NCBI GenBank assembly: GCA_900542115.1
Contig: UQMC01000031.1
Location: 1-16,846, forward strand
DNA from: an uncultured Oscillibacter sp.
Lineage (GTDB): Bacteria > Bacillota > Clostridia > Oscillospirales > Oscillospiraceae
DNA: 16,846 nucleotides
Reading direction: 5' to 3'
Below the pieces are notes generated by a model. That model was not told the DNA's origin, made no database searches, and was given only the letters and a program-made list of their open reading frames with translations. Within the stretch, counting starts at the first letter, position 1. Every line of letters begins with the position of its first letter. Positions 7,231 through 15,489 of the stretch are shown here, piece by piece. The position numbers and the translations under genes were made by a program.

Positions 7231-8268
7231 ATGACAAAGAAGCTGATAGTGGGGTCCGTGCCGGTGGGCGGCGGTACTCCGGTTACCATCCAGTCCATGT
7301 GCAATACGAAAACGGATCAGGTTGATGCTACCGTGGCGCAGATTCACGCGCTGGAGGCCGCCGGATGCGAGATCATCCGCATTGCGGTGCCGGATGAGGC
7401 AGCGGCTATGGCGGTGGACCGTATCAAGGAGCAAATCACGATTCCGCTGATTGCGGACATCCACTTTAATTATAAGCTGGCAATCATGTGCGCCGAGCGG
7501 GGAATCGATGCACTGCGCATCAACCCCGGCAACATCGGTGGGGAGGAGCGGGTCAAGGCTGTGGCGGAGGCTTGCCGCCGAAAGCGGATTCCCATTCGTA
7601 TCGGTGTCAATGGCGGTTCTCTGGAAAAGAGCCTGCGGGCCAAGTATGGCGGCGTTACTGCGGAGGCACTGGTGGAGAGCGCCATGGGCCATGTAAAGCT
7701 GCTGAACCGCTATGACTTTGATGATATCTGCATTTCGGTCAAATGCTCCGATGTGCCTTTGACCATGCGGTCCTACACGCTTTTGAGCCAGCAGACAGAT
7801 TATCCCCTGCACTTAGGCGTTACCGAGGCCGGTACGCCGGCTATGGGCATGATAAAATCCGCCATGGGAATTGGCGGATTACTGTGTATGGGCATCGGAG
7901 ACACGATGCGTGTCACGCTGACGGCGGACCCCGTTGAGGAGGTTTACGCCGCGCAGAGGATACTCCGGGCTGCCGGACTGCGGAGAGATGGCGTCAATCT
8001 GATTGCCTGCCCGACCTGCGGCCGCACACGAATTGATTTGATTCCCATGGCGGAGGAGGTCGAGCGGCGCCTTGCGGGCTGCAAGAAGAATATTACAGTC
8101 GCGGTGATGGGCTGCGCGGTCAATGGCCCGGGAGAGGCGTCTGCCGCCGATGTCGGCATTGCCGGTGGAGACGGTGAGGGTCTGATATTCCGAAAGGGAG
8201 AAATACTTTACAAGGTGCCGCAGGAGCAGCTTGTAGATGCCTTAATGAAAGAAATTGAGAAGCTGTAA
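7231..8268 (+). CDS. ispG: 4-hydroxy-3-methylbut-2-enyl diphosphate synthase (flavodoxin/ferredoxin type)
   Basis: IspG is a [4Fe-4S] enzyme that converts ME-cPP to HMBPP, the second-last MEP step. An N-terminal TIM barrel begins with VPVGGGTPVTIQSM. The C-terminal cluster domain carries CPTCGR (C260, C263), MGCAVNGPGEA (C295) and E302, the expected three cysteines and glutamate. Two starts are possible. ATG 7231 (345 aa) has its own SD AAGAGGA (7216-7222) 8 nt upstream and matches where family proteins usually begin. ATG 7207 (353 aa) overlaps the rseP stop as ATGA but has only a weak SD. I prefer 7231. The gene lies between rseP and polC, where Bacillus has proS. Confidence 0.94.
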   Translation: MTKKLIVGSVPVGGGTPVTIQSMCNTKTDQVDATVAQIHALEAAGCEIIRIAVPDEAAAMAVDRIKEQITIPLIADIHFNYKLAIMCAERGIDALRINPGNIGGEERVKAVAEACRRKRIPIRIGVNGGSLEKSLRAKYGGVTAEALVESAMGHVKLLNRYDFDDICISVKCSDVPLTMRSYTLLSQQTDYPLHLGVTEAGTPAMGMIKSAMGIGGLLCMGIGDTMRVTLTADPVEEVYAAQRILRAAGLRRDGVNLIACPTCGRTRIDLIPMAEEVERRLAGCKKNITVAVMGCAVNGPGEASAADVGIAGGDGEGLIFRKGEILYKVPQEQLVDALMKEIEKL

Positions 8269-8283
8269 ACGAAAGAGGTCCCC

Positions 8284-11200
8284 ATGTCGAAAGAGATACC
8301 GTTTTTTGAATTATTTTCGCAGCTGAAGCTGTCCTCAGAGCTGCGGCTCAAGCTGCTGGGCGCAGCAATCACCACAGCCTGCATCCAAAGAGAAACACGG
8401 GCCATTGATTTGGCGGTGACAGTAAAGACCGCTTTGGAGGCTTCGGATATTGATGAGCTGATCTCCGCGATTCGCAATGACTATAGCTTCAACGCAGTCG
8501 ATATTCATGCAACACTGAAAGAAGCAGCTCCCGCAGACCGGCAGAAAGCGGCACCGGCGTCCGGGAGTCACGGCGGGGGAGCCGCGGTGGGGGCGGTTTT
8601 AATGGGGAATACCATTAAAACGCGGCCTGTAGAGATGAAAACACTGGACCTGAAAATGGGCAACGCCACGGTGGCAGGGAAGGTGTTCTCTGCCGAATGT
8701 ACGGAGACCCGCCGGCCGGGAATGTGGCGTCTTCATGTGGAAATGACAGACTACACCAGTTCAGTTGCGATTCATAAAAATTTGACAGATAAGGACGCAA
8801 AGGCGCTGATTCGCTGGGGACATCCCGCCATTGCCATTACGGATCACGGCGTGGCCCAATCCTTCCCGGATGCGTGGCACGCAGCAGGGGATAAAATAAA
8901 AATACTTTACGGCGTAGAGGGCTATTTTATCAATAATGTGGATGACCGAATCGCTGTGCACGGGCATCAGGACTGCAAATTGGAGGACGAGTTCGTCTGC
9001 TTCGATATTGAAACAACAGGTCTCAAGGTAGACCGGGAGGCTATCACGGAGATCGGTGCGGTGGTGCTGAAAAACGGTGAGATCGCCGAACGCTTCCAGA
9101 CCTTTGTAAATCCCAACCGCCGCTTAACGCCGGAAATCATCGGCCTGACCGGCATCACAGACGAAATGCTGAAGGACGCGCCGCAGCTGAAGGAGGCATT
9201 GACGGATTTCCTGAAATTTGTCAACGGGCGGCCGCTGGCGGCGCATAACGCGGAATTTGATATCGGCTTTATCCGTGCGGGGTGTAAAAAGGTTGGTCTG
9301 GACTTTGAGCCGACCTATGTGGACTCCTTGATTTTAGCGCAAAATCTGCTGCCGGAGCTCTCTAAATATAAGCTGGATATTGTGGCGGAGCACCTTGACT
9401 TGCCCGCTTTTAACCACCACCGTGCCAGCGACGATGCCGCAACAGTGGGGTATATGTTGATTCCGTTCTGGAAAATGCTCCATGAGCGGGGAATCCATAG
9501 TTTGCAGGCCATCAATCAGGAAATGGAGAAGCTGCGGCCCCTTGGCAGTAAGTCAAACCGGTTCCCGAAGCATATCATCATTTTGGCCCGGAACAAGGTG
9601 GGATTGAAAAATCTTTACCAGTTAATTTCAGCGTCCAACCTGAAGTATTTTAAACGGGTACCCACTATTCCCAAGAGCGAACTGATAGCGCACCGGGAAG
9701 GCTTAATCATCGGCTCTGCCTGTGAGGCCGGGGAGCTGTTCCGGGCGGTGACGGACCATAAGGATTGGGATGAGCTGAAACGCATCGCCTCGTTTTATGA
9801 TTATTTGGAAATTCAGCCTCTTTGCAATAATGCATTCATGCTTCGCAATGGCGATGCCAGAAGCGAGGAGGACCTGCGGGAGTTTAACCGCACCATTGTC
9901 CGGCTGGGTGAGGAGCTTGGAAAGCCGGTCTGCGCTACGGGCGACGTTCATTTCCGGGAGCCGGAGGACGAGGTGTACCGGCATATCCTGCTGGCCTCTA
10001 AAAAATTCCCGGACGCCAATGAGCCGCTGCCAATCTATTTCAAAACCACACAGGAGATGCTGGAGGAGTTCAGCTATCTGGGTGAGGAAAAGGCGTATGA
10101 GGTGGTGATCACCAATACCCGTCTGGTTGCGGATCAGATCGAGACCTTTGAGCTGCTGCCGGCGGAGCTGTTCCCGCCGCGCCTTGAAAATTCAGAGGAG
10201 GATTTGAACCGTCTGGTATGGGAGAAGGTCCATCGGCTTTACGGCGAGAATCCGCCGCAGTTGATTGTGGACCGCTTGAACGTGGAGCTGGGCGGCATTC
10301 TTGGAAAATACGATGTGGTGTATATGTCTGCGCAAAAGCTGGTGCAGCGCAGCAATGAGTGCGGCTATCTGGTGGGCTCCCGTGGCTCCGTCGGTTCCTC
10401 GTTGGTGGCTTATATGTCCGGCATTACTGAGGTCAATTCGCTGCCGCCCCATTACCGCTGCCCTAACTGCAAAAACAGTGAGTTTATTTTGGATGGCAGC
10501 TACGGCTGCGGAGCAGATATGCCGGATAAGGAGTGCCCGGTGTGCGGCACAAAGTACGTAAAGGACGGCTTTGATATCCCGTTTGAAACCTTCTTGGGCT
10601 TCGGCGGCGGCAAGGTGCCGGATATCGATCTGAACTTCTCCGGCGAATATCAGGCGCGGGCGCACCGACATGCCATTGAAATGTTTGGTGAGACACAGGT
10701 GTTCCGGGCAGGAACCATCGGTACGTTGGCGGAAAAAACGGCGTATGGCTTTGTCAAGAAGTATCTGGAGGAAAACGGCATTGTGGCAAGCCGGGCAGAG
10801 GAAAACCGCCTGACCCTTGGCTGTGTAGGTGTGCGCCGGACGACCGGCCAACACCCCGGCGGTCTGGTGGTTGTCCCGGATGACAAGGATATGGAGGATT
10901 TCTGCCCGGTTCAGCACCCGGCGGATGCGGATGATTCCGATACCATTACAACGCACTTTGAATATCACTCCATGGAGGCAAATATCCTGAAGCTGGATAT
11001 GCTGGGACACGATGACCCGACCATGGTGCGTATGATGCAGGACCTTACCGGCGTGGACCCACACGAGATTCCGCTGGATGACCCGGATACCATGTCAATT
11101 TTCACCTCCAGTAAGGTGCTGGGATATGAAAATGATGAAATTCTCGGGCCTACCGGCGCTGTGGCAATTCCGGAGTTCAACACGCGCTTCACCCGGCAGA

Positions 11201-12051
11201 TGCTGATGGACACGCAGCCGAAGGACTTCAATACGCTGGTGCGGCTGTCCGGCTTCTCTCACGGCACCGATGTGTGGATGGGAAATGCACGGGAACTGAT
11301 TTTGAGCGGCACCGCCAGCGTTCTGGAAACGGTGGGCTGCCGTGACGATATCATGCTTTACCTTATATCCAAGGGACTGGACCCCAAAATGAGCTTTAAG
11401 ATCATGGAAAAGGTCCGAAAGGGAAAGGTAAAGAAGGGCGGCTTTGACGAGGGCTGGGAGGACGCCATGCGAGAACATGAGGTGCCGGAGTGGTACATCG
11501 AATCCCTTGCCAAAATCGGCTATCTGTTCCCCAAGGCTCACGCAGTCGCCTATGTAATGATGGCGTTCCGCATTGCGTGGTACAAGGTCCATGAGCCGCT
11601 GGCGTTTTATGCGACGTTCTTTTCCGTGCGAGCCAAGGCCTTTGACGCGGAATACTGCTGCGCTGGTATGGCGGCGGTTAAAAAGAAGATTCGGGAAATT
11701 GAAAACAATAAGGATGCCACGGCTGTTGAGCAGAATCTGCTGACCACGCTGGAGGTGTGCTATGAGTTTTATCTCCGGGGCTTCCACTTTGACACCATCA
11801 ATATCTACAAGTCCGATGCAACAAAGTTTATCGTAACGGAAAACGGACTGCTGCCGCCCTTTGTCACCGTACATGGTTTAGGTGAAGCGGCGGCCATTGA
11901 CACAGTGGAGAAGCGGAAAGGGAAGGAGTTCATCTCCATCGAAGAATTTTCCATGTGCTGCAATAAGCTCTCCAAAACGCATATTGAGCAGCTGAAGGCG
12001 CTTGGCACCTTTGCCGGTATGGCAGATACCAGTCAGATCACGCTGTTCTGA
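8284..12051 (+). CDS. polC: PolC-type DNA polymerase III alpha subunit, lacking part of the N-terminal, OB and PHP regions
   Basis: This is the replicative polymerase of low-GC Gram-positives, with a built-in proofreading exonuclease. It has 1255 aa, against 1437 as I recall for B. subtilis. Residues 1-78 match the first N-terminal domain. An Ala/Pro/Gly linker (80-105) leads directly to the start of the OB fold (about 120-176). The sequence then jumps at 176/177 (nt 8811/8812) to RWGHPAIAITDHG of the PHP domain, so the end of the OB fold and the HLHT-type PHP motif are missing. The exonuclease is complete: D241, E243, H321, D326, H379, D384. PHP motifs TDH (186-188) and GDVHF (553-557) remain. 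The zinc site C726/C729/C751/C754 is intact, as are polymerase aspartates D780, D782 and D905. It ends in the clamp-binding-like QITLF. The start has GAAAGAGG 5 nt upstream. Polymerase identity is certain; the gaps may be natural or assembly-derived. Confidence 0.95.
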   Translation: MSKEIPFFELFSQLKLSSELRLKLLGAAITTACIQRETRAIDLAVTVKTALEASDIDELISAIRNDYSFNAVDIHATLKEAAPADRQKAAPASGSHGGGAAVGAVLMGNTIKTRPVEMKTLDLKMGNATVAGKVFSAECTETRRPGMWRLHVEMTDYTSSVAIHKNLTDKDAKALIRWGHPAIAITDHGVAQSFPDAWHAAGDKIKILYGVEGYFINNVDDRIAVHGHQDCKLEDEFVCFDIETTGLKVDREAITEIGAVVLKNGEIAERFQTFVNPNRRLTPEIIGLTGITDEMLKDAPQLKEALTDFLKFVNGRPLAAHNAEFDIGFIRAGCKKVGLDFEPTYVDSLILAQNLLPELSKYKLDIVAEHLDLPAFNHHRASDDAATVGYMLIPFWKMLHERGIHSLQAINQEMEKLRPLGSKSNRFPKHIIILARNKVGLKNLYQLISASNLKYFKRVPTIPKSELIAHREGLIIGSACEAGELFRAVTDHKDWDELKRIASFYDYLEIQPLCNNAFMLRNGDARSEEDLREFNRTIVRLGEELGKPVCATGDVHFREPEDEVYRHILLASKKFPDANEPLPIYFKTTQEMLEEFSYLGEEKAYEVVITNTRLVADQIETFELLPAELFPPRLENSEEDLNRLVWEKVHRLYGENPPQLIVDRLNVELGGILGKYDVVYMSAQKLVQRSNECGYLVGSRGSVGSSLVAYMSGITEVNSLPPHYRCPNCKNSEFILDGSYGCGADMPDKECPVCGTKYVKDGFDIPFETFLGFGGGKVPDIDLNFSGEYQARAHRHAIEMFGETQVFRAGTIGTLAEKTAYGFVKKYLEENGIVASRAEENRLTLGCVGVRRTTGQHPGGLVVVPDDKDMEDFCPVQHPADADDSDTITTHFEYHSMEANILKLDMLGHDDPTMVRMMQDLTGVDPHEIPLDDPDTMSIFTSSKVLGYENDEILGPTGAVAIPEFNTRFTRQMLMDTQPKDFNTLVRLSGFSHGTDVWMGNARELILSGTASVLETVGCRDDIMLYLISKGLDPKMSFKIMEKVRKGKVKKGGFDEGWEDAMREHEVPEWYIESLAKIGYLFPKAHAVAYVMMAFRIAWYKVHEPLAFYATFFSVRAKAFDAEYCCAGMAAVKKKIREIENNKDATAVEQNLLTTLEVCYEFYLRGFHFDTINIYKSDATKFIVTENGLLPPFVTVHGLGEAAAIDTVEKRKGKEFISIEEFSMCCNKLSKTHIEQLKALGTFAGMADTSQITLF

Positions 12052-12076
12052 TACAATTTTCTTTCATAGAATCAAT

Positions 12077-12121
12077 AAAAAATCAGCCCCGTATCTACTA
12101 AGAATACGGGGCTGATTTTTT
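12077..12121. terminator. Bidirectional terminator between polC and the pot operon
   Basis: The arms 12077-12094 and 12104-12121 form a perfect 18-bp stem with a GC-rich core (CAGCCCCGTAT) and A/T tails on both sides, around a 9-nt loop. It ends in a T-run on either strand, so it can stop the plus-strand housekeeping operon and the minus-strand transporter operon, which converge here. Confidence 0.93.
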
Positions 12122-12129
12122 TAATTTGT

Positions 12130-12525
12130 TTATTTATCCAGCTTGCTGTTGCACTTGCTGAGGAAGCGGTCATTGGTGATGATCGCCCGGGTGTGGGTGC
12201 CCGCGCCGATGGGGCCTTTCTCGTCCCACGCCTTTACGGCAAAGTCGATCATCTTGCCGTTTTCGGAAACGGCGGTGATCTCAGCCTCCGCCCAGACCTT
12301 CATACCCACGGGGGTGGGGGCGTCATGGGAGACATTCAGATGGGTGCCCACGCTGCCCTTGCCTTCCTCCAGATACTGCTGGAGGACACCGGCCGCGGCA
12401 TTTTCCATCATAGCCGTCATAAAGGGGGTGCCGAACACCGGCAGCAAGCCGGAACCGGCCACCTGTGCGGTGAGCTCCGGGGTGACCGTCTTTTCAACGG
12501 TCAGCTTCGCGCCAATTTCAATCAT
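12130..12525 (-). CDS. FlK-like hotdog-fold acyl-CoA thioesterase
   Basis: The 131-aa protein fits the single-domain hotdog thioesterases of the fluoroacetyl-CoA thioesterase (FlK) family. The FlK triad Thr42-Glu50-His76 is matched with identical spacing by T33, E41 and H67, within FGTPFMTAMMENAA and THLNVSHDAPTPVGM. The C-terminal GAGTHTRAII is also typical. The start ATG at 12525 has GGAAAGGA about 7 nt upstream; a longer in-frame reading to 12645 runs back into potD and is not credible. It is the last gene of the pot operon, 44 nt after potD, and ends next to the terminator. The substrate is unknown. The FlK family name does not imply fluoroacetate, and many anaerobes carry such proteins, probably to hydrolyse small acyl-CoAs. 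Confidence 0.85.
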   Translation of the reverse strand: MIEIGAKLTVEKTVTPELTAQVAGSGLLPVFGTPFMTAMMENAAAGVLQQYLEEGKGSVGTHLNVSHDAPTPVGMKVWAEAEITAVSENGKMIDFAVKAWDEKGPIGAGTHTRAIITNDRFLSKCNSKLDK

Positions 12526-12540
12526 ACTCAATTCCTTTCC

Positions 12541-12558
12541 GTCCCGCGTCGGCGGGAC
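12541..12558 (-). other. Hairpin between potD and the thioesterase gene
   Basis: GTCCCGC and GCGGGAC form a perfect 7-bp GC-rich stem with a 4-nt loop, 11 nt after the potD stop. There is no U-run, and the SD of the next gene follows at once, so it is unlikely to be a full terminator. Such stems often protect the upstream message from 3' decay. Confidence 0.55.
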
Positions 12559-12569
12559 TGCGGTTTCTG

Positions 12570-13712
12570 TTAAATACCCAGCTCCGTCCAGAGATCGTTG
12601 TACAGCGTCAGCGTGTCGGCGGGGAGGTTGGTATACAGCTCGCAACGGGCCAGCACGTCATCGGGAGCGGCCATGATCTCATAGCGCTCCTCGTCCAGAG
12701 GCTCGCCGTAGGTCTCCTCGTAGTAAGCGGGATAACCCTCCAGTGCCTCCAGATTGGGGGAGGCATAGCCAATGTAGTCCATGTTGGCCAGGCTGGATTC
12801 CGTGGAGGCGATGAAGTTGATCCACGCCTCGGCCTCCTCCTTGTGCTGAGCGGTTTTCAGAACGCACATGGCGTCCACGAACCAGTTGCTGCCCTCCTTG
12901 GGGACCACGAATTTCAGGTCAGGGTTATTTTCCAGCATGGTCAGATAGTCACCGGCATAGTACATGGCGATAGCGGCGTTGCCGCCCTCCATTTTGCCGA
13001 ACACCTCATCCATGACAAAGGACTGGTATACGCCCTTGCTCTTGGCGTCTGCCAACAGCTCATAGGCTTCTCGAATCTGAGCTTCATCGGTGGTGTTGAT
13101 ATCATAGCCGAGGTCCAGCAGTGCCGCAGCCAAAGCGTCCCGGGAGTTGCGGATCATCAGGACGTTGTCGGCGTACTTCTCGTCGAACATGGCGTCCCAG
13201 CTGTCGATGTCGCCGTCCACCATGGTGGAATTGTAGATGATGCCCAGGGTGCCCCAGGTGTAGGGAACGGTGTACTTGTTCTCGGGATCGAAGCTCAGGC
13301 TCTTGTACTGCTCGCCGATCTTTTCATAGTTGGGGATGTTGTCATAGTTCAGCTCTGCCAGCATACCCTCGTCAATGAGACGGGCGATCATATAGTCAGA
13401 AGGGACGATGACGTCATAGTCACCAGCGCCGGTTTTCAGCAGGGAGTACAGGGCTTCATTGCTCTCGGCAGTCTGGTAGTTGACCTTGATGCCGGTCTCG
13501 TCCTCGAATTTGTAGATCAAGTCCTCGTCAATGTATTCACCCCAGCTACAAACATTCACAACACGCTTGCCGCTGCCGTTACTGCCGCCGGAATTGGAAT
13601 CCGAATTGGAATCTGTGCTGCTGGTAAAGCTGTTGCTATTACCGCCGCATCCGGTGAGAAACAGGCTTGCCGCCATGGTCATGGCACAAGTCAAGGCTAA
13701 TGCTTTTTTCAA
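12570..13712 (-). CDS. potD: Spermidine/putrescine ABC transporter substrate-binding lipoprotein
   Basis: The 380-aa protein is an extracellular polyamine-binding protein tethered by lipid. The N-terminus is a lipoprotein signal ending in the lipobox LTGC (Cys22), then a Ser/Asn/Gly-rich linker to about residue 49. The mature domain begins VVNVCSWGEYID. Residues fitting the E. coli PotD polyamine site are W57, Y60, S105, Y107, D192 and the WFVD pair W277/D280. The start codon is TTG (13710-13712), with GGAGG (13722-13726) 9 nt upstream and an in-frame stop just before it; no in-frame ATG gives a full signal peptide. It follows potC by 53 nt and shares the operon. Polyamine binding is well supported; putrescine versus spermidine preference cannot be read. 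Confidence 0.94.
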   Translation of the reverse strand: MKKALALTCAMTMAASLFLTGCGGNSNSFTSSTDSNSDSNSGGSNGSGKRVVNVCSWGEYIDEDLIYKFEDETGIKVNYQTAESNEALYSLLKTGAGDYDVIVPSDYMIARLIDEGMLAELNYDNIPNYEKIGEQYKSLSFDPENKYTVPYTWGTLGIIYNSTMVDGDIDSWDAMFDEKYADNVLMIRNSRDALAAALLDLGYDINTTDEAQIREAYELLADAKSKGVYQSFVMDEVFGKMEGGNAAIAMYYAGDYLTMLENNPDLKFVVPKEGSNWFVDAMCVLKTAQHKEEAEAWINFIASTESSLANMDYIGYASPNLEALEGYPAYYEETYGEPLDEERYEIMAAPDDVLARCELYTNLPADTLTLYNDLWTELGI

Positions 13713-13726
13713 TTGATCATTCCTCC
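13709..13726 (-). promoter_or_regulatory. potD Shine-Dalgarno with TTG start and an overlapping minimal ORF
   Basis: GGAGG (13722-13726) lies 9 nt from the TTG start. Between them is ATG ATC AAT TGA (13720-13709), out of frame, whose stop overlaps the TTG. The ATG is only 1 nt from the GGAGG, too close for efficient use, so TTG remains the better start. Confidence 0.6.
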
Positions 13727-13741
13727 AGTAAATTATTTATA

Positions 13742-13763
13742 TTTCAAGGCGTCTGCCGTGAAA
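13742..13763 (-). other. Hairpin between potC and potD
   Basis: On the minus strand TTTCACGGC pairs with GCCTTGAAA (9 bp with one mismatch) around the loop AGAC. It begins directly after the potC stop and has no U-run. With the stem at 12541-12558 it brackets potD. A role in separating potD message levels from those of potABC is inferred. Confidence 0.45.
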
Positions 13764-13765
13764 TT

Positions 13766-14635
13766 TTATTTGTGGGCCGCTTCGGCTATGCGTTTGCGCT
13801 CCTGCCGGGCCTCTCGCAGATTGATGACCGCCAGCAGGATCAGCACCGTGACAAATAAGAGTGTCGAAATAGCGTTGATCTCAGGCGTTACCTTCTTTTT
13901 GGTCATACCATAAATGGTCATAGCCAGTGTAGAGGCAGAGGAACCGGCAGTAAAATAGCTGATGACGAAATCATCAATGCTCATGGTAAAGGCAGTCAGC
14001 GCGCCGGAAACGATGCCGGGCTTGATCTCCGGGATGATGACCTTCTGGAAGGCCTGCATCCATGTGCAGCCGAGGTCCATAGCCGCGTCCACCAGATTGC
14101 GGTCCATCTGCCGCAGCTTGGGACCGACAGAGAGAATCACATAGGGAATATTGAAGGTGATATGCGCGATCAGAAGGGTGCCAAAGCCCATGGTCAGCCG
14201 GGTAGGGAGACGAAAAAGCCCCAGCGAATTGAACCAAGCGGCAAAGCTGCCCCAACCGTTGAAAAAGGCCACGAACAGCAGGCACATGGAGACGCCGGTG
14301 ACAATATCGGCATTCATCATGGGGATGTTGTTGACCGTCATCAGCGGTGTACGGAGCCTGCGGCGCATGGCATAAAAGCCGATGGCGGCAAAGGTGCCCG
14401 CAACAGTGGCAATAACCGTGGCCAGCAGGGAAACGAGAAGCGTTGTATAAACGCTCTGCATGATAATGCGGTTATGGAACAGCTTTGTATACCAGTGAAG
14501 GGAAAAGCCTTTCCAGACCATGTTGCTGTTGCCGGAATTGAAGGAAAAGACGATCAGCAACACGATGGGCGCATAGAGGAACAGAAACGTAAGCAGCATG
14601 AACAGGCGGTTAAAAAGAGAATTGTTCTTTTTCAC
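13766..14635 (-). CDS. potC: Spermidine/putrescine ABC transporter permease PotC
   Basis: The 289-aa inner-membrane permease is one of two that form the channel. It has about six hydrophobic segments, the first at roughly 10-32. The cytoplasmic EAA loop DAAMDLGCTWMQAFQKVIIP, followed by EIKPG, contacts the ATPase. The start overlaps the potB stop as ATGA, so translation is coupled. Identification as PotC rather than PotB rests on gene order and on the conserved N-terminal block YAPIVLLIVFSFN. Confidence 0.93.
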   Translation of the reverse strand: MKKNNSLFNRLFMLLTFLFLYAPIVLLIVFSFNSGNSNMVWKGFSLHWYTKLFHNRIIMQSVYTTLLVSLLATVIATVAGTFAAIGFYAMRRRLRTPLMTVNNIPMMNADIVTGVSMCLLFVAFFNGWGSFAAWFNSLGLFRLPTRLTMGFGTLLIAHITFNIPYVILSVGPKLRQMDRNLVDAAMDLGCTWMQAFQKVIIPEIKPGIVSGALTAFTMSIDDFVISYFTAGSSASTLAMTIYGMTKKKVTPEINAISTLLFVTVLILLAVINLREARQERKRIAEAAHK

Positions 14636-15489
14636 ATCATCACCGCCTGTTCTTCACCCTCGCCAAAACGATTCATCACAGCCATGCAGATAACCACAAT
14701 AATCATCATGGCAAGGGAAATTGCCGCGCCAAGCTGGGGATTATAGGCGCCGCCGAGAAATTGACGTTCAATGAGGTCGCCCAGCAGCATTTCTGTGCCG
14801 CCGCCCAGCATCGTGCTGATAGCAAAAGTGGACACGGAGGGGACAAAAACCATGGTGATACCGGAGAGCACACCGGGGAGAGACAGGGGCAGGATCACCC
14901 GCCGGAACACCTGAACGGAGTTGGCGCCCAAATCCCGGGCTGCCTCAATGAGATTGCGGTCCAGCTTTACGATTACGGAATAAATGGGCAAAATCATGAA
15001 AGGGAGGTAGTTATATACCATGCCCAGCACAACAGCCCCCTGTGTATTGATCATGCGAAAGAAGCTGATGTCCGTACCGAAGATGCTGTTATAAAGTGCA
15101 ATAACGCCGATTTTGCGGAATAACTGATTTAAAAGGCCGTTGTTTTCGAGAATAGCCATCCATGAATAGGTCCGCAGCAGAAAATTCATCCACATCGGCA
15201 GCATAATCAGCACCATGGCCAACCGCTGAAAGCGGGGGCCTTCCTTGCTCATCATGTAGGAGACCGGGTAGCCGATGAGCACGCAGATTGCCGTAGCGAT
15301 CAGCGCCAGCTTGAACGAGCGGGTGAATACCAGGGTGTAGGTACCCATTCTGGCAAAATTATCCAGCGTAAAGCCGCCGGAGGCGGAGGAAAAAGCGTAG
15401 ATCACCACCATGATAATGGGCGCCACTACAAAGAGCGCCATCCAAATCACATAGGGGATGGCAAAGCGGGAGAGGCGGTTAGTTTTCAT
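14632..15489 (-). CDS. potB: Spermidine/putrescine ABC transporter permease PotB
   Basis: The 285-aa permease pairs with PotC. The N-terminal membrane segment (about 9-33, [17 protein letters not shown]) is followed by five more. The EAA loop is [20 protein letters not shown], then LSLPG. The chosen start, ATG at 15489, overlaps the end of potA by 11 nt and has AGAGGAG upstream. An in-frame reading to 15570 would run 92 nt into potA and adds a stretch with no membrane-protein character, so it is rejected. The 4-nt overlap with potC shows a coupled permease pair. Confidence 0.93.
   Translation of the reverse strand: MKTNRLSRFAIPYVIWMALFVVAPIIMVVIYAFSSASGGFTLDNFARMGTYTLVFTRSFKLALIATAICVLIGYPVSYMMSKEGPRFQRLAMVLIMLPMWMNFLLRTYSWMAILENNGLLNQLFRKIGVIALYNSIFGTDISFFRMINTQGAVVLGMVYNYLPFMILPIYSVIVKLDRNLIEAARDLGANSVQVFRRVILPLSLPGVLSGITMVFVPSVSTFAISTMLGGGTEMLLGDLIERQFLGGAYNPQLGAAISLAMMIIVVICMAVMNRFGEGEEQAVMM

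Noticed and set aside
8284..12051. PolC as a frameshifted pseudogene
   Set aside because: The frame is open from start to stop, and the exonuclease, zinc and polymerase residues are intact. The gaps are in frame, so it is annotated as a CDS with missing regions.
12130..12525. Fluoroacetate resistance gene
   Set aside because: The catalytic residues match FlK, but nothing in the context shows fluorinated substrates; the family is broad.
12526..12645. N-terminal extension of the thioesterase
   Set aside because: It overlaps the potD coding end. The internal ATG at 12525 has a good SD and fits the FlK family start.
12843..13700. 285-aa plus-strand frame opposite potD
   Set aside because: It is antisense to a well-supported PotD with lipobox and binding residues. 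The valine/isoleucine-rich content follows from the codon pattern of the real gene.
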